Source: Sipunculus nudus (Eukaryota > Annelida > Sipuncula > Golfingiida > Sipunculidae). Taken from it: 64,000 nucleotides of DNA. The notes under the pieces were generated by a model, which saw only the letters and a program-made list of their open reading frames with translations, was not told the origin of the DNA and did not search any database. Location of the stretch: contig CM049317.1 in assembly GCA_026874595.1 (NCBI GenBank), positions 15,475,882 to 15,539,881 of the forward strand. Direction: 5' to 3'. The position numbers and the translations under genes were made by a program. Positions 48,961 to 60,723 of this stretch are shown here, one piece after another. Within the stretch, counting starts at the first letter, position 1. Each line of letters starts with the position of its first letter.

Positions 48961-49635
48961 GTTTGTGTGTCCTGGTTGATCATAAGATTAAAAAGGTTTT
49001 TTTTAGTACTGCACTGCTATATTATTATTGTAGTGGTTCCTAAATGGAATAACACATGCTTTTGTGTACGGCTGAATTTTTATATGTGTGTGTGTGTACG
49101 CGAACGTCAGATCTAGGACCCTGATTAATCCGGTCAGGCCATACACAAAAATTGAAACATTTTTATTCATTTATGAAGTTAGATAGGCTGCAGTTATATT
49201 TGTCAACTTGTCTACACGGAGAGAATTGGGGGGGGGGGGGGGGCGCTTCATTGGCTATGCAATTTGCACCTCCGAATTTATTATAAATACCCCCTGTACT
49301 GAATATTTATATACAACAGATAATGTATTAAGACCAATCATAATTATATACATTAATGAGATATTTGGGGCGTTTTATCTGATAATACCAAAAGAAACGT
49401 ACTGTGACATTTGCTGTGAAAATTAAAGGAAGATGTTAATTATTCATTTAAAGGTTTGTTTTTAGATTAGAGGTTGTTTACAACACAGTGCCTTCCTATC
49501 CTTCAGGCAGTGGCATAGTGTGATTTCATCGTCGTTGGTCAGTTGGTGTACGTCTTATTTGTTTGTTTCCAACTAGCAGACAGAGGCGTCAATTTATCTT
49601 CCTAGGTACCGGGAGGAGGGGGGGTTACACACACA

Positions 49636-49684
<49 letters not shown>

Positions 49685-50424
49685 TTATAGCGTCTGCATG
49701 ACACATTTTAAATATATTAGCGTCTATGTGACACATTTTAAATATATAAATATATATACTTAAACACATTTCAAATATATTACAAATAAGTAAAGGTTTT
49801 AGAAAAAAAGTAATATGTTTCCAGTAAAAGTTAATTCTAAAATTGGTTTAAATATATTTCATAGTAAACTCAAAAATGAAACTTTTATATATCATTTGCA
49901 AAATATTATTTTCTGAATAGTGGAGGAAGGGATGATTTCATTTACCATCCCGCCTTGCCACAAAGTGTGTGTGTGTGTGGGGGGGTATATACCCCCATCC
50001 GATACTGACACCACTGAAGCAGTCTAAGAAATAAAACATGAACAGGTATGTTTAAGAACATTTTGTGATATCTGATAGGGTTACACCCATGAGATGATCC
50101 AGTATATTGCATGTGGAGGAAATCTTTATCATCGTAATTCGTCCAATTGATTCTTTACTATTTGTTTTCCTCAGAAGAGCTCGGGGGAGATTCATTCATA
50201 GTAAAAAAGGGAGGTCTAAGTTATGTCACACAGAGCTAACCTATGATACAACCGTGCAATTGGTGAATTGGGACTCATATATAGTTTTGTGTAGCCTACA
50301 AAAAAGCTTGATTTGATATACAGTGGAGATATATAAACGTGTATATATATGTGATCTCCTGACTACTTTATCAGATCTCATTGTGTAATAATGTCACGTG
50401 ATCAGCAGGGGTTGCCCAATACCT
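48961..50424. other. Simple-repeat-rich intergenic DNA
   Basis: It contains GT runs (about 48955-48970, 49085-49098, 49967-49980), a 16-bp G run (49228-49243) and a 43-bp (AT)n tract (49639-49681). No gene is seen. Confidence 0.6.
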
Positions 50425-50545
50425 CCCGTCTCCCTTTCTTCGTATTCTCGTCACCTTTTTCTTCTTCTCCTCCTCTTTTTTTCTTTTTATTCTCTTCCCC
50501 TTTTCTTCTTCTCCTCTTTCTCCCTTTTTCTTCTCCTTTCCCATT
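50425..50545. repeat. Polypyrimidine tract (about 115 bp)
   Basis: Nearly all bases on + are C or T between about 50425 and 50540, with CTTCTTCTCCTC and TTTTCTTCTTCTCCTC recurring. It directly abuts the end of the inverted F element. Confidence 0.8.
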
Positions 50546-52620
50546 TTTAACGAATCTGTGAGCCTATGCGATGGTGCAGCGTCGTCCGTCCGCCGTCGTC
50601 CCTACGTTAACCCATGCATGTTATCTCAAAAACGGTTGGAGCTAGCATCACCAAATTTAATGCTAAAACATTCGGTCATCTAAACAGCTCGGGTTTTGCT
50701 TATTTCTTTGCTATCTGCATTTACTTAGATTTTATAAGGAAAAAGCTAAAAACAAAAAGTTAAAAAATCTTCTTTTCCGAAACTGTCCAGCCAAAATTGT
50801 TTAATATTTCACAGCAAAAAATCTCTGAATCCATCTTTCTCATGTGTGTTCGAATGGTTCAAGTTCCAGTGAATTTTGGCCGAGTTACAGGAAACTTAAC
50901 TTAGTCATTTGGCAAAAAAGGATACTAATATAACAATATCAGAAACGGCTTGAGCTATCATCACCAATTTTTATGCAGGTGTTAGTCACATGACATATTT
51001 GAAACTTAGGTATTGATTGTGCCACTTGCATCAACCTTTTTTGTACGAGTGTCATCGGTCAACAATACATTGACTCATAATTTCTCAGGAATGGCGGGAA
51101 CTAGCATCCCATATCATATTTTGTGAGATTTAGCTTTTTGTGACGCTACCAGCATTAACTTTTACATTACATTAACAATACGTTCACCCATAATTTCTCA
51201 GGAATGGCGGGATCTAGCATAACATATAATATGTTGTGGGATTTAGCTTTTTGTGGCGCCACCTGCATTAACTTACATATTTCGGGGGAAACTAAAAAAA
51301 AAAAAACTTTGAAATCTTCTTCTCTGAAATCATTCAGCCAAACTGTTAAATGTTTCACAGAAATTATCCCAGAGACAAGCTCTCACAATTTTGTTCAAAT
51401 GGTTTGGGTTTGATGAATTTTGGCCGAGTTACAGCAATTTGAACTTAGTCATTTGGCCAAGTAGTCTTACTAACATAACAATCTCAGAAACTACAGGCGC
51501 TAGGATCACAAAATTTTGTGCAAATGTTGGTCACATGACTCAATATATTTGAAATTGCAGTTTTTGTGGCGCCACCTTTTTAGACCTGTTTTTTATGAAA
51601 AAAACCTCATAGCCCCTTTCAACTTAAAAATATTTTATGATGCATCTGTCAAGCTCAATCGTTTTAATTTTCACAAGAATTATCCAAGGCTAGGGTTCTT
51701 TCATTGATGCAAAGTTGTTGTTTCAACTTCTGTGAAATTGCCCAAAAATAATTCTTTGGAGGCCTTTGTTCAAATTTACTGAAATGATATTTGGCAGAAT
51801 TATTGGACCTTTAACAATGAAAGGACTGCATCTTTGATTATTCTAAACATTTTGATAAAAAAATCATATGAATATGTCAGCTTGAAAAAAAATATTGCAG
51901 CCAAAGGCTTTCAGTATATGGTAACATTTATCAACAGGCCAAGATTGTGTCTGTATCTATAAATAGCTTGGCAGACTGCCAACTATTTCAGATTTGTCAA
52001 AAACAAAAGGTCAGTCTGGATCTATTTATAGCTTTGGCAGACTGCCAACTGTGTCAGATTATGCAACAGGTCGAGAGTTCACTCAGTGCACCCAGGTACA
52101 GGTCAAGAGTTCACTCAGTGCAGCCAGGTGCAGGTCAAGAGTTTACTCAATGTAGTAGCTGGAGCCAGCAATTCGTATCATTTCACTGGCGTAACTGTCT
52201 TTCTCACCTAAGCCTGGTTAACCCAGTGCACCTGCCTGAAGAGAAGTCTGATGTATTGGCCTGAAATTTTGACCTCTCCATGAATCTTTGATGGCTTGCT
52301 CTTTTACAAGACTAGTGTTGCCACCTACAATGAGTTTTGTACAGTGTATGTGCCTGCTTATTTCTCAGTAGGGGTTTTGATATATCAGTATGAAATTGAG
52401 CATATTTACACATATCGGATAGCTTTGTCACATACAAGACTGGTGGCGCCACCTACAATAATTTTGACACAGTGTATGTCACGTCTTATTACTCAGGAGG
52501 GGTTTGAAATATCAGCCTGAAATTGGGCATATGTATACATCTCGGACAGCTTTGTAGTATACAAGACTGGTGGCGCCACCTTCAATCATTTTGGTCTTCT
52601 GTGCACCCATGCAAGTATTT
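50546..52620 (-). mobile_element. Element F, copy 1 (inverted)
   Basis: Read on the minus strand its 3' end is ACGACGGCGGACGGACGACG, then ACCATCGCAT, GGCTCACAGATTCGTTAAAA, parallel to the fragment at 62707-62796. Plus-strand units around 50640-51020, 51060-51300 and 51310-51720 share CCGAAACTGTCCAGCCAAA-type, TTTTGGCCGAGTTACAG and TTAGTCATTTGG blocks. GGCGCCACC cores lie at 51256, 51567, 52442 and 52569. Within it, 51923-51965 resembles part of the element C head (AACAGGCCAAGATTGTG), and small tandem repeats occur at 51945-52060 and 52066-52150. The far end is not clearly defined. Confidence 0.6.
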
Positions 52621-52811
52621 CAGCAGTGATGTTTGTGTAATTGGTTCTTGTTCAAAGTGCTTAGTATTGGCATTGTTCATGTACATATTACACATGTCTT
52701 TGAAAAGTGATGGTCAAGCATTATAGCATTATAAATGGTGTATATGCCACTGCACAAGTTCGCATTATGCCTGTAGGCCTTGTTCTTCTTCTCTTCACTC
52801 TTTTTCTCTTT

Positions 52812-52814
<3 letters not shown>

Positions 52815-52853
<39 letters not shown>

Positions 52854-53010
52854 TGTGTGTGTGTGTTTGTATTTGTTCACAACATAACTCATGCAATGAT
52901 GAACGGAATTTCATGAAATTTTCAGGGCATTTTGGGAATGGGTAAATGAAGAATTAATATTTTGGCGTGGATGCGGTTCATGATTGGGGTTGAGGAAAGT
53001 CATCAGTAAA
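52815..53010 (+). mobile_element. Element G, copy 2 (partial), with (GT)n expansion
   Basis: TTTGTTCACAACATAACTC, ATGCAATGATGAACGG, TGAAATTTTCAGGGCATTTT, AATGAAGAAT and GATGCGGTTCATGATTGGGG match 35470-35590. Where copy 1 has a short GTGTGTGTTCG stretch, this copy has a roughly 50-bp (GT)n tract (52816-52866). The microsatellite therefore appears to have grown inside the element. Confidence 0.65.
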
Positions 53011-53626
53011 TGTTCACAAATGTACGGTTACTTATGCACGAAATAACCTGAGAATATTGGTCGTACAAGTGAACGCAAAAATGGTTTTGGGAGCATTCCA
53101 CATTAGGGATCCCACATCCTCACATGGTGGGGGCTTTTATTCCTTAGATTGCAGATTTCTAGGTAGAGATTGATGTTTAAATACAGAATAAACAAAAAAA
53201 TAAACATTTTCCTTGGTATGACTTTTTATTTAACCAAAACATGATCCAGCGTGGATTACGGATCACTGTATATGGGCCCCTCACTAACACCCCTAACCTT
53301 CACCCCAACAACACCAAGTAGAGTGGAATTCGAGATCCAGTGCATGATCTCTCACCAACCTCTCCATTAAAGGTAATTCACACCTGTGCACGTCAGTGTC
53401 TGTAACTTGGGGGTTCCCCATCCTCTCTCTTCAAAAACAAAAAACATATGGCGTTCGTGCTCAAAGTTTTCATAAAGGTAACATAGAGATACTATAGTAC
53501 AATGAATTTATTCATGAATATACAGCGATAACATCTCACCCCATATCTCACCTTATGTTCAGTTACCATTATACAGAAATTTCATTCGCATTAACCAAGA
53601 TTTATTTCAGCGTCATTGAATCATAC

Positions 53627-53668
<42 letters not shown>

Positions 53669-53999
53669 GTTTGAGTGTTAGAACTTCAAAATTACAGACA
53701 CGGAATAGCCTTGAGGTTTGCCCTTATAGGTCCGCTGGTATATTACAGAAATTACGGGTAACCGGGAGGCGGATACAAGATTTTTTAAAGGGGGAGGGGT
53801 AACCAAGAAGAATTACGAACAAACCTTTAAACGTATCTCAGATCCGGAAAAAAAGGGGATCTATGACCCGCAAAAAGTAGTTAAAAAGGGTTGAAAGGGT
53901 GTCTATAGACCCAATGGACCCCTCCTGTTGACCCCTCCTGGGTAATTGTGACACTCCAATCTAAGCTGCAACCGCCCAGCGATCGCAAGTGTAGTTCCT
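53011..53999. other. Intergenic sequence with a (CT)n tract
   Basis: A 34-bp (CT)n microsatellite lies at 53629-53662. No gene recognised. Confidence 0.6.
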
Positions 54000-54355
54000 C
54001 TGTGACGGATGTATGAGCTAGCTTGTGTATCAGGTTTTCAGTAAACACAGTATATGCGGCCGTGTTGACAAACAGAAAGCTATGTAACGGAAGTTGATTG
54101 GTTGCATATAAGCGGAAGTTCAAACGTCACTAGCTGGGAAAGAAGCCATTTGCAGATCATTCTCTGATTCGTCCTTGATGAATGTGTTTGGTTTATTTTG
54201 GTGCCCCCCACATGCTATAAACACGTGCATGGGTATAAACAAAACGAATAACCTGTCTATTTTAGGATCCGCCTCTTTTGGCCTATCTTTTGTAAAAGGA
54301 TAAAGGAATTATCTTAAGTTTGTATACTTCAGATATCGGAACAGGCCCCTTTGAA
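54000..54355 (+). mobile_element. MITE-like element K, copy 6 (diverged)
   Basis: GTGACGGATGTATGAGC, GTAAACACAGTATATGCGG, GTTGATTGGTTGCATA, GTGTTTGGTTTATTTTGGTG and ATAAACAAAACGAATAACCT parallel the other K copies. It ends in ACAGGCCCCTTTGAA. A 14-bp G run follows at 54383-54396. Confidence 0.6.
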
Positions 54356-55761
54356 TTTATATGAAATGGTAAGGCCGGGGTAGGGGGGGGGGGGGGCAGG
54401 AAGCGGCTTGCTACCTCCTTCTTTGGAATAAGTTAATTGTTTCCACCACTGTCTCAGCCTGAGTCTGCATGTCGGTCCTTCTTGCCGTTCATCTTGTTGT
54501 ATATGATATATGTGATCTTGTATATTTTAATGGCCCAAATGTAATCATTGCCAATATTCTTTTTTTTTCTTTTCTAGCCTCTTAAAAACCTGCTGCAACA
54601 ATAGACCTTTTCCTCGAGCATGCGCACTGCTTGTAACGGTCGTCTGCTGAGTTCGGTCTTTACGAGTTTTTTTTTTCAAGTGATACCAGGTATATACCAG
54701 TAACCTTGACAACAACCACACGTTTAATGATTAGCTTGTATTGTATGTTTATAATTTAAAATATAACAAATGCCATGTTTTTTATCGATATAACCCACCA
54801 GAACACTTCATTTCAGTGATCACCAACAGGTTTCGCTAGTGTTATGAGAAAGCAACCTAAAAACTGCTGATTAACCTGAAGACCTCAGCTATATGTCTCT
54901 AGGTATAATATCTGCTTGAACAGACTACAGTCTCCTCCCTGACCTTAACCCAACATAATAAGTCACTGAGCGCATCCGTTTACATCCCACCGTTCTTTTC
55001 GTCTTATACATAAGTCTTGTGGAGCCCATGCAAGCATGTCAGCCTATCTTCTTAAAAACAACTGGTAATTTCCATTTTTTCACAATTTCCTCAAGTAAAG
55101 GGTATCGACCAATTTTGTCCAATATCATTAATTAGTCCCTTTGATTTAAAAGGATTAACGAAGACCCTTTTTATCTACAACATTTTCCTCTTGCTGAATC
55201 TCCTTTCAATATGTACTTAATCACAAGCTAAATCTACAGCATGAGAATAGTTGGTAAAAGTAATGAGAAGGGTTGGGCACTAGACTGTATGCAGCGTTGA
55301 GGGGGGTCTCCATGCTCAACAATGGAACTGACGGTTTACAATTACAAAAAATAACTTCTTTCTTCCTGCGAGAATGTCCACTTTCGACAGAAAAAAAATA
55401 AGTTAAACATCTAATAGCTAAAACTTATTGAAAGTGCTGTGTGGCTGAATAATATCGAATACTTTTTTGTGATCTATAAAAATGATTATGTACTTATCTG
55501 GGGTGGATCCAGGATTTTTTTTTTTTACGTAGGGTTTACTGTTTCACCGAGGAAGGTTGGGGGGGGGGGGGCACAGCCTGGAACAACCAGGAAAATATTG
55601 CAACAAAATAATTTCTCGCAGAAAGAGGGCGGGGTTTAATCTCCTTTTAAATTCATAAACACAATTAGGCTAAGTGAGCTGAATCCTCAAAAGAGCCCTG
55701 AACGTATCTTACTCGAGGGCAAGTGCTTGAGGGTAATTCTAACCGTGTTACGTTAACCTTC

Positions 55762-55826
<65 letters not shown>

Positions 55827-57159
55827 AAGGGTAAGGAGAAAGAGTGACGCTTTAGATAGACTTACTTGTTAGTATGTCTTTCTCTTTACCTCAGTTCGAC
55901 TATATACAGACTAACACGGCTAACTATATATATATATATATGCGTGTGTGTATATATCTGTGTGTATGTGATGGTGTGTGTGTGTGAAAATTGCGCGTAC
56001 GCTACACAACTCCATACCTATATACGAGTATATGGTGAAAAAGGATTTAATTATCCCATATTCATACCTTTTATGATCATAACACTTATTTTCATGTTCT
56101 TGGGTTTTTAATCAATAAACTCTTCAATCGTCTAGATACGAGACTGCTGAGGCATGAGGTTCGGACATTTCTTAAAAACAGCGATAAGCGTGATTTGTTC
56201 ATGAATCATAGATAAACCAGGCACAATCTGAATCTTTTCTTATTATCATTGCCGCTTTTTAATGCTGAAAAAAATGCCATGTATCCAAATCCAATTATAC
56301 TTTTCAGCCCTGAGCGTTATTTTTACTTGGATACAATAACGACGGGACTACAAGAAGTACGTCCTCTCAGCGTTGGTATTAACGTCAATATGAGCTCCCT
56401 TATCTCATGAAGAACGTGCATGTGTATGGTGGTCGCCTCTTGTGACCAATTATTTTGTATTTTGTACAAACTTGCCGTACATGTCAATACGTTTTTGCTG
56501 TTAACCTGTCTGTTTCACCTTTTCTTTTGTTTCCACTTCAAGTTTCTGATTCCAAATGTTCGCCTTTCTTTCCCCTGGATATCCGTATTTTTGTCTTCGT
56601 AATTATCGGCATATGTTGTTTTTATATATCATTTCGCCGGTTCTTTAGGTCTCTCCCACTGGTTGTTTCCCATCAGGTGCTATAATTGATAAACTGACGT
56701 TTCTTTTTCGTTCACATCAAAAATATAATCTTTAAGTAAGCCTCAAGTGTCATATGTGGATGTACAGAACGAATCCAATTGAAATAATGGCCACATGGGT
56801 CCAAAGGAACAGGGGGTTAAAAAGTAATGGAAAAAAAAGCTAAAAGATGTACTACTGTTTGTGGCACAAGTGACAGTCGTGCCGCGGGCTTATCACTTGA
56901 AAATACGTGACACGAACAGGATAATGGAACGTTCACTGGCTCAGACATCGGAAGATGTTCGGGGCTTCAGATATGAGGCTTAAAATTTGATGGTCTAAAT
57001 AAATTTATTACATAATAATTGAATAAAAACATGAATTTGAGCCCTTATTTCAAGATAAGATAGTGTTGCTGTTGTGCTCCCATTTAGCGAACTGTCCCGG
57101 CGATGTGTACATGTGTGTCATTCAGCTGGATAAGATACTAAGTATTCATTTCAGGTCTT
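54356..57159. other. Intergenic DNA with long (TA)n and G runs
   Basis: It contains a 13-bp G run (55559-55571), a 59-bp (TA)n tract (55765-55823) and mixed TA/GT repeats (55926-55985). Overlapping frames at 56420-56685 are unrecognised. No gene is supported. Confidence 0.5.
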
Positions 57160-57900
57160 CCGATAGGCCTACAACTCTAGCTCTATGTTCATGGCTCCTG
57201 ATTCAACACCCTTGTTCAGAACTCCTGATTCAACTCTTGGGTCAGAACCCCTGATTCAGTTCTTGATTCAAATCTCATGTTAAAATTCTTGGTTCAGAGC
57301 TCCCGATTCAATTCTTGGTTCACAGCTCATGTTTAAATTCTTGGTTCAGAGCTCCCGATTCAATTCTTGGTTCAAAGCTCATGTTTAAATTCTTGGTTCA
57401 GAGCTCCCGATTCAATTCTTTGTTCAGAGATTCTGATTCAGTTCTTAGTTCAGAACTCCTGATTCAGTTCTTGATTCAGAACTCCTGTTTCAGTTCTTAT
57501 TTCAGAGCTCACTTTTCAATTCTTGGTTCAGAACTCCCGATTCAATTCTTGGTTCAAAGCTCATGTTTAAATTCTTGGTTCAGAGCTCCCGATTCAATTC
57601 TTTGTTCAGAGATTCTGATTCAGTTCTTAGTTCAGGACTCCTGATTCAGTTCTTGATTCAGAACTCCTGTTTCAGTTCTTATTTCAGAGCTCACGTTTCA
57701 ATTCTTGGTTCAGAGTTCCTGATTCAATTCTTTGTCTTGAGATCACGATTCAAGTCTTATTTCAGAGATCACGATTCGATTCTTGGTCCAGAGTGCTCGA
57801 TCCATTTCTTTGATTTAGAGATCATATTTCAATCCTGGGTTAAGCTCTTCCGATTCGGGTTCTTTGTTCAGGGTTCCCTATACTAATTCTTGTTTCATTT
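57160..57900 (+). repeat. 26-bp minisatellite with 182-bp higher-order repeat
   Basis: The unit is TTCTTGGTTCAGAGCTCCCG plus ATTCAA (26 bp), with variants GAACTCCTGATTCAG, GCTCATGTTTAAA and GATTCTGATTCAG. A seven-unit block starting ATGTTTAAATTC at 57381 repeats almost exactly at 57563, an offset of 182 bp (7 x 26), showing a higher-order duplication. The consensus lacks stops in the plus frames, so two overlapping frames of 107-109 codons arise. I consider them non-coding. Confidence 0.85.
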
Positions 57901-57949
57901 ATCTCTGAATTTGATTCCTGGTTCACACCTCATGATTCAATTCGGATTT

Positions 57950-58439
57950 TTTTTTTTCTAAAAGCATTTTCTTAGATTTTAAAAGGAAAAAGCTGAAAAA
58001 TGCTTTAAAAATCTCCCTCTCCGAAACTGTTCAGCCAAATTGTCCAGTATTTCAAAGAAATAATCCCTGGTACAATCTCTCTCAAGTTTGTCCGAAAGGT
58101 TCAAGTTCGGTGATATTTGGCCGAGTTACAGGAAGTTGAACTTAGTCATCTGTCCAAAAAAGCATACTTAAATTTAAATCTCAGAAACGACTAGAGCTAT
58201 TATCACCAAATTTTAATCCAATGTTTGTCACATAAGTTATATCTGAAATTGAGGTATTGGTGGCGCCACCTACATTGATTTGTTTTTTACTAGCAAAAAT
58301 GTAATTTAAGACTCTTCTAGCTTTTACACTGTTTTTATGATGAAACTGTTAAGCTGATTGGTTTAAACTTTACAAGAATTATTCTTTTGTAAGGTTCTGC
58401 CAGTTTTATAAGAATAGATTGGGCAAATGCAGCTTAAAA
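57950..58439 (-). mobile_element. Element F, copy 3 (fragment)
   Basis: TTAGATTTTAAAAGGAAAAA, CCGAAACTGTTCAGCCAAAT, TTTGGCCGAGTTACAGGAA and TTAGTCATCTGTCC match element F units at 50724-50930. Exact GGTGGCGCCACC is at 58259. It is cut on the right by the start of element C at 58440. Confidence 0.65.
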
Positions 58440-60340
58440 CAAGTGACCCATGGGTCATGACGCTCAGCTGACTGGGAAGAGATTCACAAAAAGAAATTTT
58501 ATCGTCTGAATGGTAGTATATACCCATTCAACTGAAGCATCAAACAGATTAACCAACAGGCCAAGATTGTGACTGTATATATATATCTCAAAATAGAGAC
58601 AAAATAGGTTAACTAAAAAAAAATACAGGTGGCTCCACCAGTCTGCAGAAACTAATAAAAACACTTAATGGTCAATATCCATGCAAAGAATCATGGTGAT
58701 CTCTGCATTAGTTGTTCAGATACTTCAGCTTTTGTATCAAATTTTCCATTATTCTGAGGGATACTTGGGAGTCCTATAGCTTGAAGGATATGGGTAACAG
58801 GGACCTAATTTCAGGTTTGCACAGACACTTTTCATGAGCCTCCTTGCATGACAAGAATGAAGATTCTAGATCCAGTTGTTACAATTTGTTGCACGTTAAC
58901 AGATGACAGCATCCTTAAAGGTCTCAAAAATAGAGAAAAAAATTCGAAATATTGAATAAAATATAGGTGGCACCACCAGTCTGCAGAAAATGATGAAACA
59001 CTCCATAATCAATATCCATGCAAAGATTTATGGTGATCTCTGCATTAGTTGTTTAGATACTTCAGCTTTTGTATCAAATTTTCCGTTATTCTGAAGGATA
59101 TTTCGGAGTCCTATAGCTTGAAGGATATGGGAAACAGAGACCTAATTTCAGGTTTCCACAAACACTTTTCATGGGCCTCCTTTCATGACAAGACTGAAGA
59201 TTCTCGGTCCAGTTGTTACGATTTTTACCCTGTTGACAGATAACCACATCTTTAAAGGTCTCAAAAATAGAGATAAAAATTCGTAAAAGTTTGAAAAAAA
59301 TAGAGGTGGCGCACCCAGTCTGTAGAAACTTATGAAACATCTCATGATTAATATGTATACCAAAAATCATGACCATCAGTGATGTAGTTTATGAGATACT
59401 GAATATTTTGTATGAAATTTTCATTATTCTAGGGGGGTATTTTGGAGCCATATAGCTTAAAGGATATGGGTAACATAGACCTAATTTCAGGTTTCCATGG
59501 AGACTTTTCATGGGTCTCCCTGTGTGTCAAGAATGAAGATTCTAGGTCCAGTTGTTATGATTTGTGCCCTGTTAACAGGTGTTCATAACTTTAAAGGTCT
59601 CAAAAATAGAGAAAAAAAAAATTGTAAAAAAACCCGGACAAATACAGGTGGTGCCACCAGTCTGCAGAAACTGATGAAACACTCCATGATCAATATCCAT
59701 GCAAAGAATCATGGTGATCTCTCCCTTAGTTGTTGAGATACTTCAGCTTTTGTATCAAATTTTCCTTTATTCGGAGCTGTACTTAGGAGTCCTATAGCAC
59801 AAAGGATATGGGTAACAGAGACGTAATTTCTGGTTTAATGGAGACTGTTCATATGTCTCTCAGTGTGTCAAGAATGAAGATTCAAGGTACAGCCTTTACG
59901 ATTTGTGTCCTGTTAACAGATGTTCACATATTTAAATGTTTCAAAAAAAGATAAATAAATCGTAAAAATTCGAAAAATACAGGTGGCGCCACCAGTCAGC
60001 AGAAACTGATGGAACATCTCATGATCAATATGTATGCTAAAAATCATAACCATCAGTGATGTAGTTAATGAGATATTGAAGTATGAAATTGTTTTACTAT
60101 TCTGGGGGGAGGGGTACTTTGGGGCCCCATAGCTCGAAGGATATGGGTAACAGAGACCTAATTTCTGGTTTCCAAGGCGATTTTTCATGGACCGCTCAGA
60201 ATATTAAGTTACAAAATTCTAGGTCCAGCGGTTACGATTTGTGCCTGGTTAACGGACAGACAGACGGACAGACGGACGACGGAACCGACATCGAGTGATC
60301 ACTAAAGCTCAGATGACTTACAATCAGCTGAGCAAAAAAG
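58440..60340 (+). mobile_element. Element C, copy 2 (about 1.9 kb, without D)
   Basis: Head CAAGTGACCCATGGGTCA with key GCTCAGCTGA at 58462-58471. Five unit cores of the GGTGG(C/T)(G/T)CC.CC type occur at about 58629, 58966, 59305, 59648 and 59982 (spacing 333-343 bp), the last exact. The tail has a GGAC/AGAC run (60254-60288), a hairpin with inverse key TCAGCTGAGC (60324-60333), then AAAAAA without the usual T. Its head continues straight into the first unit, giving the empty site for element D of copy 1. Confidence 0.75.
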
Positions 60341-60500
60341 AAGTGTAGCCAATTGAAAAAAAGACTTTCAGTGTTTGAAAACACAGATTTGACAACATGC
60401 CAAGTTTCAACATGCCAAGTGAAGAGGTCACTTAGTTCAACCAGGTGAGGTCCAGACATCACCAAGGCAACTGACCTGGCCCTGTCTGGTCTGGCGTCTA

Positions 60501-60503
<3 letters not shown>

Positions 60504-60587
<84 letters not shown>

Positions 60588-60665
60588 TAGGACACCGGCC
60601 CTTGAGCCCCCCCCCCCCCCTCCGGTTCCGCTTCTGTTGCAATGTGAACAGATTCACATATGTGA

Positions 60666-60721
<56 letters not shown>
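60504..60721. repeat. Two long (TA)n tracts flanking a C run
   Basis: (TA)n at 60504-60586 (one C interruption) and 60667-60721, separated by a 14-bp C run (60607-60620). Confidence 0.9.

Positions 60722-60723
<2 letters not shown>

Noticed and set aside
48971-48985. CCTGGTTGAT, resembling the start of 18S rRNA
   Set aside because: The match ends after about ten bases and nothing downstream resembles rRNA.
57315-57886. Two overlapping frames of 107-109 codons
   Set aside because: These are products of the stop-free 26-bp minisatellite read in different frames.
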